In this document: positions 46,361 to 58,841 of the stretch, piece after piece
Position numbering within the stretch: the stretch's first letter is position 1
Layout: each line of letters opens with the position of its first letter
Source of the DNA: Lentinula raphanica
Taxonomy: Eukaryota; Basidiomycota; Agaricomycetes; Agaricales; Omphalotaceae
DNA: 64,000 nucleotides
Reading direction: 5' to 3'
Assembly: GCA_027919835.1 (NCBI GenBank)
Contig: JANVFP010000003.1
Location: 1,426,001-1,490,000, forward strand
Made by a program: the position numbers and the translations under genes
The notes under the pieces: generated by a model
Database searches by the model: none
Told to the model about the DNA's origin: nothing
What the model saw: the letters and a program-made list of their open reading frames with translations, nothing else

Positions 46361-48299
46361 ATGTCTTCGTCTCCTTTGTCTGACGAAGACCACCCCACTC
46401 ACGGGCCCGAGCACGAAAAATCACCTGGTGTTCTATCGTCCTCCCTCCCTTATCCCGATCCCTATTCTCTGAATTTTCCGCCAGACCCGAAGAAGAAGTC
46501 GCATGCCCGAAAGCAACCGAAAGGACACATTCCTCGTCCCCGGAATGCTTTCATTCTTTTTAGGTGCGACTTTGTCCGCCAAAAAAAGATTCCAGACCAC
46601 CTCGAAGCAAATCATCGCAATATCTCGCGCATTGTCGGATCGGTGTGGACAAAGATGACTGCTAGCCAGAAGGCTCCCTGGATCGCGATGGCAGCCGCGG
46701 AAAAGAAGAATCACGCTAAGATCTATCCTGATTATAAATACCATCCAGGGTCTGAAAGTAGAGGCAGAGATACGCGAATCAAGAAAGTCGCTCACTCGCC
46801 CGTTGAATCTAGTAGCGGGGCAGGTGTCAGCCCAAGCGCAGTGATCTCTGACTGGACTCATTCGCCGTCTTTCACGCCTCCTACCATCTCTTTGAGACGC
46901 TCTTCCTCGTGTCCTCCTCCTGGTGCCTATCCGGTCATCCAGAATACTTCTTTCGGCCACGCACAGGCCAATATGCTGGGCGTCTCTGCCCATCCTATGA
47001 CAAGAGATGATCTTGCTCGCCGTCCCAGTCGAACGATTATGTATCAATCTACCGCGCCACTCTACTCTTACGGTGCCAACCCTACCAGCTCGATCATTCA
47101 AACTACATCGACCGATATTGCCTCGCCATCGTCACAATGGTGGGCGACCGATCCTAACAGCGGGTCACCGTTGACTACTGGACCATACAGTATCGCTCCT
47201 CCCCGAGATGCTCCAGGTTGGGACGCTGGTCTTATCAAACCAAACTCGTGGTACATGGCAAACGCGGAACCACACGCGATTGAGAATACGAATGTAAGTC
47301 GCTCAAATCTTCGGATAAGGAAATTATATACTAACCTTGATGTGCTCTGGATAGCCCTGCGATACAAATGACGTGCAAACCTCCACCTTCGCGGATGCGA
47401 CTTCTCATTGGGACAATCAGGAATCTGTACCCACTTTCACGGATCCCTTTGGATCCGGGTCTGGGTTGACTTCAATCAATGACGCTCCTCGAATTCTCGC
47501 CTGGAATCTGAACCATCCATCTCTTTCGACTATGGAAAATGTTTGCGAGCAAGGGACACAGGCTCAGGCTCTCGCTGCTTCTTTCGATTCTGTTCATCAC
47601 ATCCAACAAATAGATCAACAGTCAGGAGCGTATAGCGTCGATGATCTCGATAGTCTGTTTCAAACTCGCATGTCGCTGGTCCAAACCGACCCGACATTTC
47701 CAAAAACCCAGGAGCATGATTCCACAGTCCACCCTCAGTTCTACTGGGGAACACAATTGCCGGGGCCAAACGCGGACATCGATCTCCTACCGATACCATA
47801 CCACGAGGACGAAAACAGGTTATACTATAAACCTCTAGAAAACATGCTACAGGCGAGAGACGAAGAGAAGAATGACTCGTTGCAAGTCTCCCAACTCCCG
47901 AGTATCTATCTGGGCAACGAGGCGCTCAACTATGAGAACGCTAACAAAACTTGTACTGAGGAAGCTCGAAGAGAACGACGGGTTCGAAATAGGATCAGAC
48001 CCCACCACAGATCCTACCTTTCATCATCTTCCTTACCATCGTCTGATCCTGAACCACCCACGACTCCGTCCTCGACCAACAATACCGAACCTTCCTCTTT
48101 CCGGTCCGCCCGTCGTCCTTTGATGACTGAAGAAGACCACAAACGATTAGCTGAGGATGCGGGCCTTCTCCCAGATCAGCCCATCGATCCAGAAACATTT
48201 CGAAAGTACCAACAAAGTATCAAGGATCATTATATGAAGAAGATTGCGGAATTAGAGGGAGATTCTCGAGGAGAGTTTGAAGGATTGTCTGAAGAGTAA
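46361..48299 (+). CDS. HMG-box transcription factor (sequence-specific type)
   Basis: Nuclear DNA-binding protein of about 625 residues in two exons, 46361-47293 and 47355-48299, joined by a canonical intron. The HMG box lies at about residues 57-127: HIPRPRNAFILFRCDFV, then NHRNISRIVGSVWTKM and APWIAMAAAEKKNHAKIYPDYKY. This is the single-box, MATA/Ste11/Rox1-like class, which binds specific sites and bends DNA. The rest is Ser/Thr/Pro-rich, with a basic patch RREREVR-like near ARRERRVRNRIRPHHR. A short charged helix lies at the C-terminus. Fungal members control mating, development or hypoxia genes; which applies here cannot be told. It is not next to pheromone or homeodomain genes, so a mating-locus role is not supported. 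Confidence 0.85.
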
Positions 48300-48703
48300 A
48301 TGAATCGCTACCGGGAGGTTGTGGCTAGTACCTCATCCACTTTCCAAGGCGACGTCTTACAGCTCGCTGGAAAAGATATGTTCCATTGACGGGATCATCT
48401 CTTGACATTTTCATCTAAAGCGGCCATTGGACAAGAATCATCCAGCTCTGATCTATCCCAATCGAATGCGACGAATATGTACATTGCTACAACGTCTCTT
48501 TTATTCTTTTATTACTGTTACAGGAATCGGGATAAGCACAGATAACCACTCTTAACTATTACACACATGTACAACGTTCCATAATCATATCATATTCATC
48601 CTTCTGATGACAGGGCCATACTTGACTGAGAGATAAGAACATGAGGCGTTCGTACAACAGATTTTTTTGGATACTCGATGGTCAAGGAGCGTACATCGAG
48701 CCA
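48300..48703. other. Convergent intergenic region
   Basis: 3' flanks of the HMG-box gene and the minus-strand membrane protein gene. No gene is seen. Confidence 0.5.
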
Positions 48704-49405
48704 TCAGTGTTGAGTTGTACGCTTCTCCGGAAACGACCGGAAAGGGTAATATCCTGGGTGCGCGGCTCCATGATGAGCATCATACAAGGCACCGCTAGAT
48801 TGAGTTGTAGCGGGATTTGTGCCCAGCCGCCACGCGTGTTCGAAATCTTCAGCGCGGCCAGAACCAAGGGGACCCATCGGCGTACGTCCTGAGATAAACT
48901 CTGCTGAAGGTGCGGTATGGAGTCTTCGACGACGTCGCATGTAGAGAATGCCTGCTATGATGAGCGCGACAAGAACGAATCCTCCGATGAGTGCGCCTGT
49001 GACTGCTGCTGCATCGACGTTGTTCTGCGATGAAGTGGAGCTGCTGGGCGTTGGCGTTGGAGAAGGGACAATAGATGCAGAGGGTGACATCGTCGAAGAT
49101 GCAGAAGGTGGTATGGAGGATGTAGAGGGTGGTATTGTAGCTGTCGCTGAGGACGATGTGGTCAGACCGATTGGTCCTGCTGCACTAGCAACGATGCGCG
49201 AAGTTGTTGAAGAGGTCAGGGTAGGGGCGATGGATGTGGATGTTGTAGCGGGAATCGATACAGCTACAGCAGTACTGATCGAAGAAGTAGCCGAAGTGAT
49301 GCTCTGGCTCTGCTGCTCCGGCGTAAATGTGAAGTGGGGTACATTATACGACGAGCCGTGTCCCATTGTGTTTCTGGAAGTAGACGTATATTGAGCATCT
49401 GGCAC
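48704..49405 (-). CDS. Ser/Thr-rich single-pass membrane protein
   Basis: An open frame of 233 residues. The first 130 are very rich in Ser, Thr, Pro and Ala (TSTSIAPTLTSSTTS), as in heavily O-mannosylated cell-wall sensor ectodomains. A single membrane span follows (VTGALIGGFVLVALIIAGILYM), then RRRRRLHTAPS, a basic stop-transfer sequence, and a short cytosolic tail. No signal peptide precedes it in this frame. The true start may lie in an upstream exon reached through the CTTCCAG acceptor near 49367, or a later ATG may be used. The layout resembles Wsc/Mid2-like sensors, but no defining domain is seen. The function is unknown. Confidence 0.6.
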   Translation of the reverse strand: MPDAQYTSTSRNTMGHGSSYNVPHFTFTPEQQSQSITSATSSISTAVAVSIPATTSTSIAPTLTSSTTSRIVASAAGPIGLTTSSSATATIPPSTSSIPPSASSTMSPSASIVPSPTPTPSSSTSSQNNVDAAAVTGALIGGFVLVALIIAGILYMRRRRRLHTAPSAEFISGRTPMGPLGSGRAEDFEHAWRLGTNPATTQSSGALYDAHHGAAHPGYYPFRSFPEKRTTQH

Positions 49406-49708
49406 GAACGTTGGAAGACATATCGGCGAGACGACCTACCACTATATGTTTTGGCCAGCAAGGAATCAAGAATATTGGGCGAGAGGGGAAAAACCGAACG
49501 TGACCAGCACAGAACGGATGTCAAAAGAGAATCAAAGTTATGAGCCTGTACAGGGAAGAGGTAAAAAACCAGGGAGAGAATTGAAAATTCCTACCGACAG
49601 GCGTTTCATGCGCCCTAAAAAATCCATGTCCCAATGGTAACATGTTGATTTGCCCCTATCTTTACTGATCAACCTGTGATATTCTGCTTAGTCATATGTT
49701 CTTTGGTC
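49406..49708. other. Divergent promoter region
   Basis: Between the membrane-protein gene and glyoxalase II. It may include a 5' exon of the former. Nothing else is seen. Confidence 0.4.
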
Positions 49709-50823
49709 ATGCAATCACTTTCACGTCGCGCTTTCTCATCTTCCATTAACAGGCAAACAATGAAGATTGTACCAGTACCAGTTCGTCAAGATAACTATGC
49801 GTATCTGCTCATCGATGAAGCTTCAAAGAAAGCTGCTGCAGTAGACCCGTACGATGTTAACAAAGTTATAGCTGCTGCAGAGAATGTTGGTATGTAAGAA
49901 TTCCTTCCGCGGGTGTTTCGGCTATGGGCTATCCTGATCTAACCTCCCCAGGTGTTCAGCTGGTGGCCGGTATCACTACCCATCATCATTTTGATCATAG
50001 TGGAGGAAACAAGGTAACAGCTCGCATCTCCTTGCCGTCTTGATCGTTTATCCAATCATCCTGCACAGGAATTTGTACGTGCTTTTGCGACGGTCCTATG
50101 GGAAGGAATTGAACCAGTGTCTAATTCAGGTTTCGAGGTTCCCTGGTGTGCCCATCTATGGTGGCAGTGACAAGATACCTGCATTGACCAATCTGGTGAA
50201 GGACAAGGATGAATTCACTCTTGGTGATATCCATGTCAAGTACGCGCCCATTGTTTGGACTATGTTAGACACAATCAATCAATCACTTTCCACGATAGGT
50301 GTTTGGCAACCCCCTGCCATACTCAAGACTCTATTTGCTACCATGTCACTGATACCGTGAACGAAGGACACCCCGGAGGCGTTTTCACAGGCGATACACT
50401 CTTCATCGCTGGCTGTGGCCGTTTCTTTGAAGGCGTCGGATCAGAAATGGATACAGCCTTGTCATATTTGGCTACACTTCCTTCCAGCACGGTCGTCTAT
50501 AATGGTCATGAATACACTCAAGGGAACCTTGCGTTTGCCAAAACCATAGAGCCAGAAAACAAGGCGCTGACCAGACTCGATGAACTTCTCAGGAGCAATG
50601 AGATTACTACCGGACTGACGACGATAGGAGACGAGAAGGAGTGGAACGTATTCATGCGTCTTGGTGACGCCACAGTCAAGTCCGTTCAGATTTGTTAGGA
50701 TTGTCTGGACTCTATCAAATGCTAACTTCTCCCACCAGGCAAGCTGCTGGAGTGTCTGCAGAAGCATCTTCAAGCGCCGTCATGGATGCTCTGCGAGAAA
50801 TGAAGAACAACTTCAGAGGGTAG
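49709..50823 (+). CDS. GLO2: Hydroxyacylglutathione hydrolase (glyoxalase II)
   Basis: Glyoxalase II hydrolyses S-lactoylglutathione to lactate and glutathione, the second step of methylglyoxal detoxification. Two starts are possible. ATG 49709 adds MQSLSRRAFSSSINRQT, an Arg/Ser-rich leader without acids that looks mitochondrial. ATG 49760 starts at MKIVPVPVRQDNYAYLL, the usual cytosolic N-terminus. The metal-binding motif THHHFDHSGGN, GGSDKIPALT, then CHTQDSICY and HPGGVFTGDTLFIAGCGRFFEG, and VYNGHEYTQGNLAFA complete the metallo-beta-lactamase fold. The C-terminal DALREMKNNFRG is the substrate-binding end. About six exons can be joined in frame. THHHFDH has Phe and Ser where Trp/Leu and Ala are common; the metal ligands are intact. 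Confidence 0.9.
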
Positions 50824-51128
50824 GCATCTCGTTAGCGTACAACCAATCCCCTTGAGTTATGAATTGTAGGCCTAAGCTTTAAAGAACATCCCATGTACTG
50901 TCAATCGTCATTCTTGTATCATATAAATGTTTTGGATGCAATTAGGAACCTTACGGACAAACGAAAATACGGAAGCCCTAATAGATAATATACAGACAGG
51001 AAACTCGAAAAGAAGTGAAATTTAAGATGTCCGGCTGGTAACAATGAAGGCATAACTGTAGTTTTGGTGAGAAGGTTTCGAATGCTTGTACGCGACAAGA
51101 AAAACGAACCGAGTTAAATTGCCACAAC
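50824..51128. other. Convergent intergenic region (GLO2 / SFT2)
   Basis: 3' flanks of two facing genes. No gene is seen. Confidence 0.5.
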
Positions 51129-51921
51129 TTAGCTGAATCCAACGGCTTTGAGGACGGCAGAGCGCGCATATGGGATATACGAGATTGAGTACCATGTATA
51201 AGCAAGGTATTCAATGATGACGAAGACTGGAAATATGAGATATGATGAGCGACCTTATGGTATGATGGTAGGAAAGAGAACACGACGCACTGATACAGAG
51301 AACCTATCCATATATCGTTAGATTTGTCGAAGGAGAAGGTCAAGAAGAAGGTACGTACATCACTACCGATAACAAATGCACCTACAAACACCAGGCCTAT
51401 CGAAGCCAAGAACACAAGAGTCGCGACTATTCGTACAGGTTTGAACATCTGTTAGTTAAGGAGTCATTTTTCTGCATCTCCCATTGTTATTTCGCGCAGG
51501 AGCAGCTTACAAGCTTCAACTGAGTCCCGAACTATATCGAGCGGCATAAAGTGAGCTCAGCGATCGGAGAAATTTGACCGAGGACGGAAAACACGTACGC
51601 CAATCAAGAATCCAGTCCCAGCAAGAGAGACGATAGTTCCCAGAGCATAAAGGATCGCGAACAGGGCAAGCTGAGCTAGGAATAGAACGATGGATCCTAA
51701 GAGACTGAGTACGAAGCCAACAGCTAAGCTGAAGACATAGAACGCCAATCGTCAATCAGGCACGAGAACCAGAAGCATGGAACGTACCAGCCAATGAACC
51801 CATACAGCCTCGTCGTCCTTGACAGTCCCAGAAACTTGAAAGCAGAGTCTCCTTCGAAGAACTGCGTCTCTGGTATCCCTATTCCCGCAGATTCGAGATT
51901 AAACCAGCCTTTGTTTGCCAT
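51129..51921 (-). CDS. SFT2: SFT2 family Golgi traffic protein
   Basis: Sft2 is a small tetraspan protein of the Golgi that helps fusion of endosome-derived vesicles. The start at 51921 gives MANKGWFNLES. The soluble part is followed by TRLYGFIGCLAVGFVLSLLGSIV (span 1), FAILYALGTIVSLAGTGFLIG (span 2), MFKPVRIVATLVFLASIGLVFVGAFVIGSD (span 3) and VIIEYLAYTWYSISYIPYARSAV (span 4), ending VLKAVGFS. A 21-base exon at 51511-51531 supplies FGTQLKL between spans 2 and 3. The small exon encoding the start of span 4, after GSD, is not resolved. The four-span plan and the YIPYAR end match the family. Confidence 0.87.
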
Positions 51922-53505
51922 GTTTTTTGTTGCTTTATTGGATCGAGATGAGAACGTTCGTCTGGGGTTGGGTTAAACGGAGATTGTCTGCGGAGAGTGC
52001 GATGTCTTCCGAGGTACTGGGAAAGGGAGGCGTGCTGTGCCAGCAGCGGTTCAGTTTCGACGTTTGTGTTGACAAAAGAGCAGGAAAGAAACGCAGCACT
52101 GCCTGTGCCGAGTCGGCGCATCGCGATGCGCGCTTGGAGCGCTTAGTTACTGTTGCAATTCTGAATTCAACTTCAACGTTCAACGTTCAACTACCAGATC
52201 ATGGGTCATGGTGATTTCTGTTCTCAGATTTAAGCTCTGGAGACTGATTTCTGATTGATTGTGTTATCTTGTAGATGGTGGTCAGATCGAGACCCTCGAG
52301 AATGTTCACTACTACTGAGGGTGACTCCTCTGAGGGTAATTGTCCCTTCACACGAGTGAAAGCAACAATCATGGCTAATCATGGGTCTCTGGGCCCATGA
52401 ATCCTCAGTGGAGATTATTTGCGGTGTCCGATATGGCAGAAGCTCACTAGGGTCCACCAATACGAATGTAAGACTACTATGGTTCCCACTACTTTACTAA
52501 CCTTTTGTGGTATGAATTCCCTTCCAGAACTACTTTCTGACACGAACGATAGAGTCACATATCGTACAGGCATGCTTCATGAAACATTGCACTGTTTACC
52601 ACTGCTCGCCATCACCGCGGGTACATCTGTACGTCTTCGTTCGTTGCGTTTCAGTTCGAGAAATGAATGAATTCTCTCAAGCTTCTGGTAGTTGCTATTT
52701 ATTACTCTCAAGCTGGTAGGCTATGGCTCATGCAGGTGACAAGACTCGGGCAACCTACGGAGCATATACACACATCAAGGCTCCTTGCTTGCTTGCTTCA
52801 AAATCAGTTTCAAGTTAGGCATCTCACGAGTACTTAAAGTTGTTCTCGATTCACAGGTAAATACCACCACGCGTCCACTTCGAAGACCTTCGATTGCTCC
52901 CAAATCTTCAATATGTACCCGATTGCCTGTATTCTTCAAGCAACGAACAAATTCGTAGGACGTATATCGGTCCTTCGGAGCCTTTTGAGTAGAACTTGAC
53001 AGATACGTTCGGCTCAGCTTGGCGAGCTGCTATTTGGAAAGCAATCCAACTTGGATGATCATTTGTAGAACGTTATGGGAGACAGTCTCAATGTTACATT
53101 CAAGAGGTCAGGCTAATTGGTTAAGAACTGAGAGGAGTTGAGAGAGATATGCCAATAGAAATTGGAGGCCTTTGAGTCTCGGAAACTTGAAAAGCTTGTA
53201 AACCACTGAGGGGAACAGTGATAAATGTGCCTCGATTCCTAGGCACATTGCTACAACTTGTCCTTGCTTCACCACTCTAGCCTCTTGGGGGTCAAAACGA
53301 GAATCTTCCTGCATAGGCAGCTGTGTTCTGATATCAGATACGATTGAATAAATAATTTTTTTGATAGTTCCGCGGTGATTGCCGAAGGAAATCTCAAGCG
53401 CCTCGTGGTTTGCTCGTGTTAGAACGTCGTGGTTGACTTGAGTTTTCTCAAAATTTAGCAAGTCTATCATTCTCCACCGTCTTCTCTTCCTCCTCCCGGA
53501 GCTGA
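51922..53505. other. Intergenic, no firm gene
   Basis: An open frame of 120 codons on minus (53108-53470, MIDLLNFEKTQVNHDVL) lies 35 bases before the divergent EDC4 start. It has no motif and no signal, and could be chance. Near 52785 GCTTGC is repeated three times. The stretch should carry the promoters of SFT2 and EDC4. Confidence 0.4.
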
Positions 53506-56500
53506 ATGGATAACCGTCAGAACTCTTCTATCCACGATCTCTTCTCTCGTGGGTCGACACCGCCGATGCAACAGCCAGCTCAGCAGCAACAATACCAGCT
53601 TCCTGTACAAGGCCCCCACCTTCCCCATGCGTCTCCAGGTCACCAGATAGACTCACTATTCCAGCAGTTATCTGCCCCTTCGCCTGCTGAGCATATCTCT
53701 CTTGACAGTATCGATAACTCCATACCAGAAGCTTCAGTGATGTCTCTTTCCGATGATCCCGTATCTTCTAGCATTTCTACTTCCAACATCAACCCTTCCA
53801 ATTCTTCTGCTGCAGACAGGCAGAGTGCTTTACTAAACTTGCTTAGTGGTGCTACGGGCGCTCCAGTCGTCCCAAGCAACGTCGGGAACGTTGGAGCTGG
53901 ATCTCAGCAGCCACAAATTCCTACACCGCCGGGATCTGCGCCTACGCACAACGAAGCTCAAGGAAAGTTCTTGCTGGAACAGCTGATGACAGGGTGAGTT
54001 ATCTTCATCTGCTTTAGATATGCCTTCAAGCGCAAGCGCTTAATACCCGGCTGATTACTGAGAAATTTCGTATCTATCTTGCTTCTTACTCGAATATCTT
54101 CATTTCAGACAACCCGCAAGATCCAGTTACTCGGGCTCTCAACAAAGCTCAATCCCTGATACTTCTTCTGCACCTCCGTATTCAGGCGAGAGCGATTTTC
54201 GGTCTTATGCGCAACACGATCCTGCTGTTGAACATGCACGAAACGTGCAAGTATCACAACAGCCCACTTATCAATCTTACCAAGCATCTTACCCTGCGCC
54301 CATCCCTCAGCCTCAAGCTCGACAGCCTTCCCCTCCAAAATCCATGTTTGACTTCGTTTCCCCATTCGATGCTCTCACAGGATCCGGGGCATTGAAAAAG
54401 AAGTCTCAGCCGCCCCCGAGTGTTTCCAGTACCAACGAGGATTCCGGGTCGTGGACTGCTGTCTCTGGTCCCGATCCGAAACGTCAATCCGTCGATAATC
54501 TACTCGAAACATTGGCTAGGACTCATGTTTCTCCGCCATCCCAACCGCAACCTCAGCCTATGCACCAACCCGGAGGACAATTTGATCCTTACAGTGAGTA
54601 TACGTATTCGGAACAGATGCAGATCCAAGTCCCAGCTCCTCCGCCTCAGCAAAAGCAATCCGCAGGAGTATCCAATCGTACGGCATCTCCTCCTCGACGG
54701 CCATCACCTTCCAAGGCACAGGCTCAACGTAATCGTACGTTTGAATCCCCTGTTAATCAGCAAGGGTCAACAAACAACAACAATACCAACGTCAACAATC
54801 GTAGAGACAAGGAAAGTTCGCCTGGTCCTGGATTGACTGCGAGAGGGAGCATTCGTGGTGGAAAGGGGAAGGGTATTGCTCGCAACAACAATGTTAACAG
54901 TCCTGCGTTCGTATATCCATCATACATCTTCCTTCTACCTATTCATCCTAAGTGCTTGATAGACCACAACCACACAATGTGATCTTCGACGTTTCGCAAC
55001 CGCTCGAAGAGATACAGGCTCCTCGCGATTATGTCAAATGTACGCCGATTGCGTTGGTTAAGCAGGACCCAGTCTTCCTTCCCGGTTCAACCATTGGCGC
55101 GACCCATTGGGTAGCTTACGCGATGACCAAGGGTATGTATTTTTTGCTTGTCGCCCACAGCTTCATCTGATGAAAAGTCAGGTCGTCTTCGTATCATCTC
55201 GAGAGCAAGTGGGGATCGTACACTGCTGCAACTCCCGTCCGTATTTTCTCCGTTATCGAGTGTAATTGACATGGCCGCGTACGGAAATCGACTCGCTGGG
55301 GTCACTATGGACGGAGGTTTCGTTGTTTGGGAATTCCCGGACATCATCACTGATGACGCACCGTATGTGTTTTGATTTGACCGAGCTATCAGCAGAACAT
55401 AACATGCATTCTCAGTGCTCAAATACTTCTATGTATCGGTCCCTCGAGTCATCAGCAGTCTGCATTGACAATGGTCAAGTGGCATCCCAAGGACCGGGAC
55501 ACTCTGGCAGTGGCTTCAGACTCTCAACTATGTTTGATAGATCTTGCTAATGCGCCGGCGCTACGGGGGCAGGTCCTGACGCAGGAAGATCTTCAACACA
55601 TTGGCCAAACTTTCCCAATGTCGTCTGTAAGTTGCTTCGTTCATATCAGCTGCCTTGTATACTCACAGGTTTTTCAAGCCTCTCGTAGCGTTTGATTTTG
55701 ATGTTTTGCACTACGCAATTGCCACACTCAGCGCCGATTCTACCCTCACCATCTGGAACATCCAAGATCAAGTCCCTTACTCTACTCATAAGGTCCGCGG
55801 AGAGGATTACCCTTCTTCGCTCACTTTTGTAGAAGGTGGTATCGTGGTGGGAAGAAAGTGTGGAACAATCTTCCAATTGCTCTCGATGACAGACAAAGCT
55901 CTCCTCTCGACAGTCAAGTTTGTAAACGGATCTCTCGAAGACCCTGATATGTTCGGTCACGTTTGCTACGATTCTCGAGTACAGACATTGTGGGTAGCCA
56001 ATTCCCGTCGAGAGAGTATGATCGGGTTGCGGATCAACCTTGAGACCGTCGCTGTCAATGGCGAGGAAGCCGTCCGAGGCTGCTTCGAGCAGGCTCTCGA
56101 ATTCAGCGGAACGAAGGCTGCTATCCATTTTGTCATCCTCACAGCTGACTCAGACCCGAACGGAGACGAAGCCTATGCCGCGTGTGTGGCAAGCAAAGTT
56201 ACCCCAGGCGAACTTGCTCTTGCTGCGTTCGCTGTACATTCGAGCGGCGTCGATCAAATCCTCATCCGGAAGGAGTGGTACGAAAATGCCTTGATTACCG
56301 CCCAGGCCAAACTCCCTCTGTATGCCACGTCTCCTCAGATGTCCGCTCAGCAGCCTGTACAGTCAGAAGTGACTGCAAGTGTTCCAACCCAACAGGCCGT
56401 CATGCAAAACCCGCCTAGCCCTCCTCATCCTGGTCCGCCAGCTCAAGAGTCAGCGAAGAGCCTCCCACGACCTGCAGCGCAGCAAGCTCCTAGCCCACCA

Positions 56501-58479
56501 CACGTTGCACCTCAGTCTAACCCACTACCTTCCACGCGGGCAAGGTCGCCACCTTTCGAAGACAACGAACCTGATGTTGCTCGAGAAGAGGCACGCCCGG
56601 AGCCCAAGGCAGGACGAGGAAAGAAAAATGTCAACTGGAAGGAGAGGGAAAGAGAACGCGAGAGGGAGAGAGAAAGGGAAGAAAGTGTCGGAGGCAAGGA
56701 GAAGAATACCGCCAAAGCAGCTGATATCATCAACGAATCAGCATTAGGACAGGCGCTTAGCAAAGAGATTAAGAAGACGGAAGAAAGCCTTCACACGCGT
56801 ATCTCACGTCTCCTTACCAAAGAGATGGACAAGCAAAGTAAGTGCTCAATCTCCCTGCTTAACAATCTCAATTTCTAAGTCTCTTGATCAGACCAACGGT
56901 TTGAGGATGCTCGAAGTCATGACCAAGAGGCCGAGTTCGCTCGTCAGGAAAAGATTCTGAAATTGATTTCGTCCGAGCTCACCCGAAATACGACCAGAGT
57001 TGTTGAAGTAGCTGTGAAGACTGAGGTTCAAAATTCGGTGTTACCTTCGCTCGAGGCGATCACGAGGAAGGAGGTCAAAGATGCTCTGAACGACCAGGTC
57101 GGTCGTGGTTTGGTCGATGTCATAAGCCAGGTACGTGTTTCATGTTGGCTTTCTCCGGAAAGATGTCGCTCATCCTTCGTTATAGAGGATTCCTGCTGAA
57201 ATGGAGAAACTGCTCCTTCGACCTGATATCAGTGGACATTTCTCCCATATCCTCTCCTCTCAACTCACACCTATGATCGAGCGCCACGTCAAAGAGGCTG
57301 TGGGCAAAACGATGATACCCCTCTACTCACAGCAATCGACCAACTCCCATCAAGAACTATTACGCGAATTGAGGAATGAATTGCACTTGTTCAAGAGCGA
57401 ACATACCACCTTGCAGAGCGAAATAATAAGGAACCAAGAGGTATGGATATTATTACTAGGAGAATGTTCTTGACTTAATTTGGCATAGTCTTCCATCCGT
57501 GAACTTGAAAGGAACATGAGAGCGTTATCTGATCAAGTGAAGTTTATGAGCATGAATCTCACCGGCTCTGCACTACACCAGATACAACAACACCAGCCCG
57601 GTGGACACGGCTCTCCCGCCTCGAATGTGCCCCAACAAAGCGGTCTAACCCAAATGAGTCAGCCACCTGCGAATCATAGGCAGGGAAGTATGCAATCCAT
57701 ACAATCTTCAACGACACAGATGTCATCTCAGCTTTCTTCGCAACAATTACCTTCCCAACTCCCACCGTCATACTCGATGGGGCCCCAGAACAGTTCATAT
57801 CCTCATCCATCTCAGGCTTCCCAGCTACCACCGCAATGGTACAATCATCCCATTGCGGCGCCGCAGGCATCTCATCCAGCTGTTCCACCACCTCCAGCTC
57901 ATCCTCCCAATCAGCGTTCACCTTCAATTCCTCCAGAGCAATGGGACGAGATGTATCTGAGTGTTCTGCATACGCAGGATACGAACAAGCTGAAGGATCT
58001 GATAACTTCTACTGATCCGGATTTAATTGTACCCTTGAATGGAACGCCTCTAGTTTCACAGGCAGTTATCCTTACACTTGTTCATCGGGTGAGTGTTTTC
58101 CGTGGTTGCTAATATGTATCACTCCATCCGTGCTCATCGCCATTGAAAGTTGTCCTCAATCATTGGAGAAACCCCCGCGAATGAAGAGATTTTCAAGACT
58201 TCTCTGTGGTGGTTACAAAGACTGGTGTCGATTTTACGTCCAGAGGTACGACATTCTGAGGTACCTATACATAGCATGACTCTAACAATGACCTCAAACT
58301 CAAAGGACAAACTTATCACCGATTTTATTCCTCGCCTGATCCCGAATGTGCAGGTGTCATTGAATACGACGAAGCAACGTCTGACGATTCCGATCCCGGG
58401 TGTTCCTCCAACTGTTGACGTTGCGCGGTCGATATCTGATATACAGGAGACATTGAGGAGAAAGGTTGCACTTTCCTGA
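53506..58479 (+). CDS. Enhancer of mRNA decapping 4 (EDC4/Ge-1-like)
   Basis: EDC4 is a P-body scaffold joining DCP2 and DCP1 for mRNA decapping. The start at 53506 (MDNRQNSSIHDLF) opens a Gln/Ser/Pro-rich region of about 450 residues with motifs such as LLNLLSG and FLLEQLM. A WD40-like beta-propeller follows from about 54960: VIFDVSQPLEEIQ, MVKWHPKDRDTLAVAS, then IATLSADSTLTIWNIQ and IVVGRKCGTIFQL. A Pro-rich linker and a strongly charged RERERERE stretch at 56645-56690 lead to a coiled coil (SALGQALSKEIKKTEESLHT). The C-terminal domain ends VQVSLNTTKQRL and LRRKVALS at 58479. Total length is about 1,350-1,400 residues in roughly ten exons. The propeller plus coil plus C-terminal helical domain is the Ge-1 plan. 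Confidence 0.85.
56645..56690 (+). repeat. Glu-Arg dipeptide repeat in EDC4
   Basis: Purine-rich sequence made of GAGAGGGA-like units coding for alternating Glu and Arg, between the propeller and the coiled coil. Confidence 0.7.
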
Positions 58480-58841
58480 AGAACTATGTGTTGTTTTTTG
58501 TGTTCGAAACTGTATATGTTGTACAATGGGTGTTGTTATTTATGAGGGTTTCTTTGTAATGCGCCTATGTCGGATTCTGTCTGATGATTGATGGTCACCG
58601 GTCAAAGCGTGTTTGCCAAAAAAAGCCAGGAGCTGTGCGAAATACCGGTCCGGAGTTCCGGTCCATGTCCATATGCATTGAACGTTTCGGACTAACTCTC
58701 AGCCGCCGGGCGATTGGAAATTTGCCAGGTTTTTTTCTTCTTGCTCCTTGACCGTCACCATCTCCTTCAAGGGAGTTCAAGTCTTCTCATCTCTCATCTC
58801 TTCATTTTGCTTCCTGCTAACATCTCGTCATATATCAAAAA
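58480..58841. other. Intergenic, bZIP promoter
   Basis: Between EDC4 and the bZIP gene on the same strand. The end is pyrimidine-rich (TCATCTCTCATCTCTTC) before the ATG at 58842. No gene is seen. Confidence 0.5.

Noticed and set aside
46361..48299. Mating-type HMG gene
   Set aside because: The box class fits, but no homeodomain, pheromone or receptor genes are nearby, so only a general HMG-box factor is claimed.
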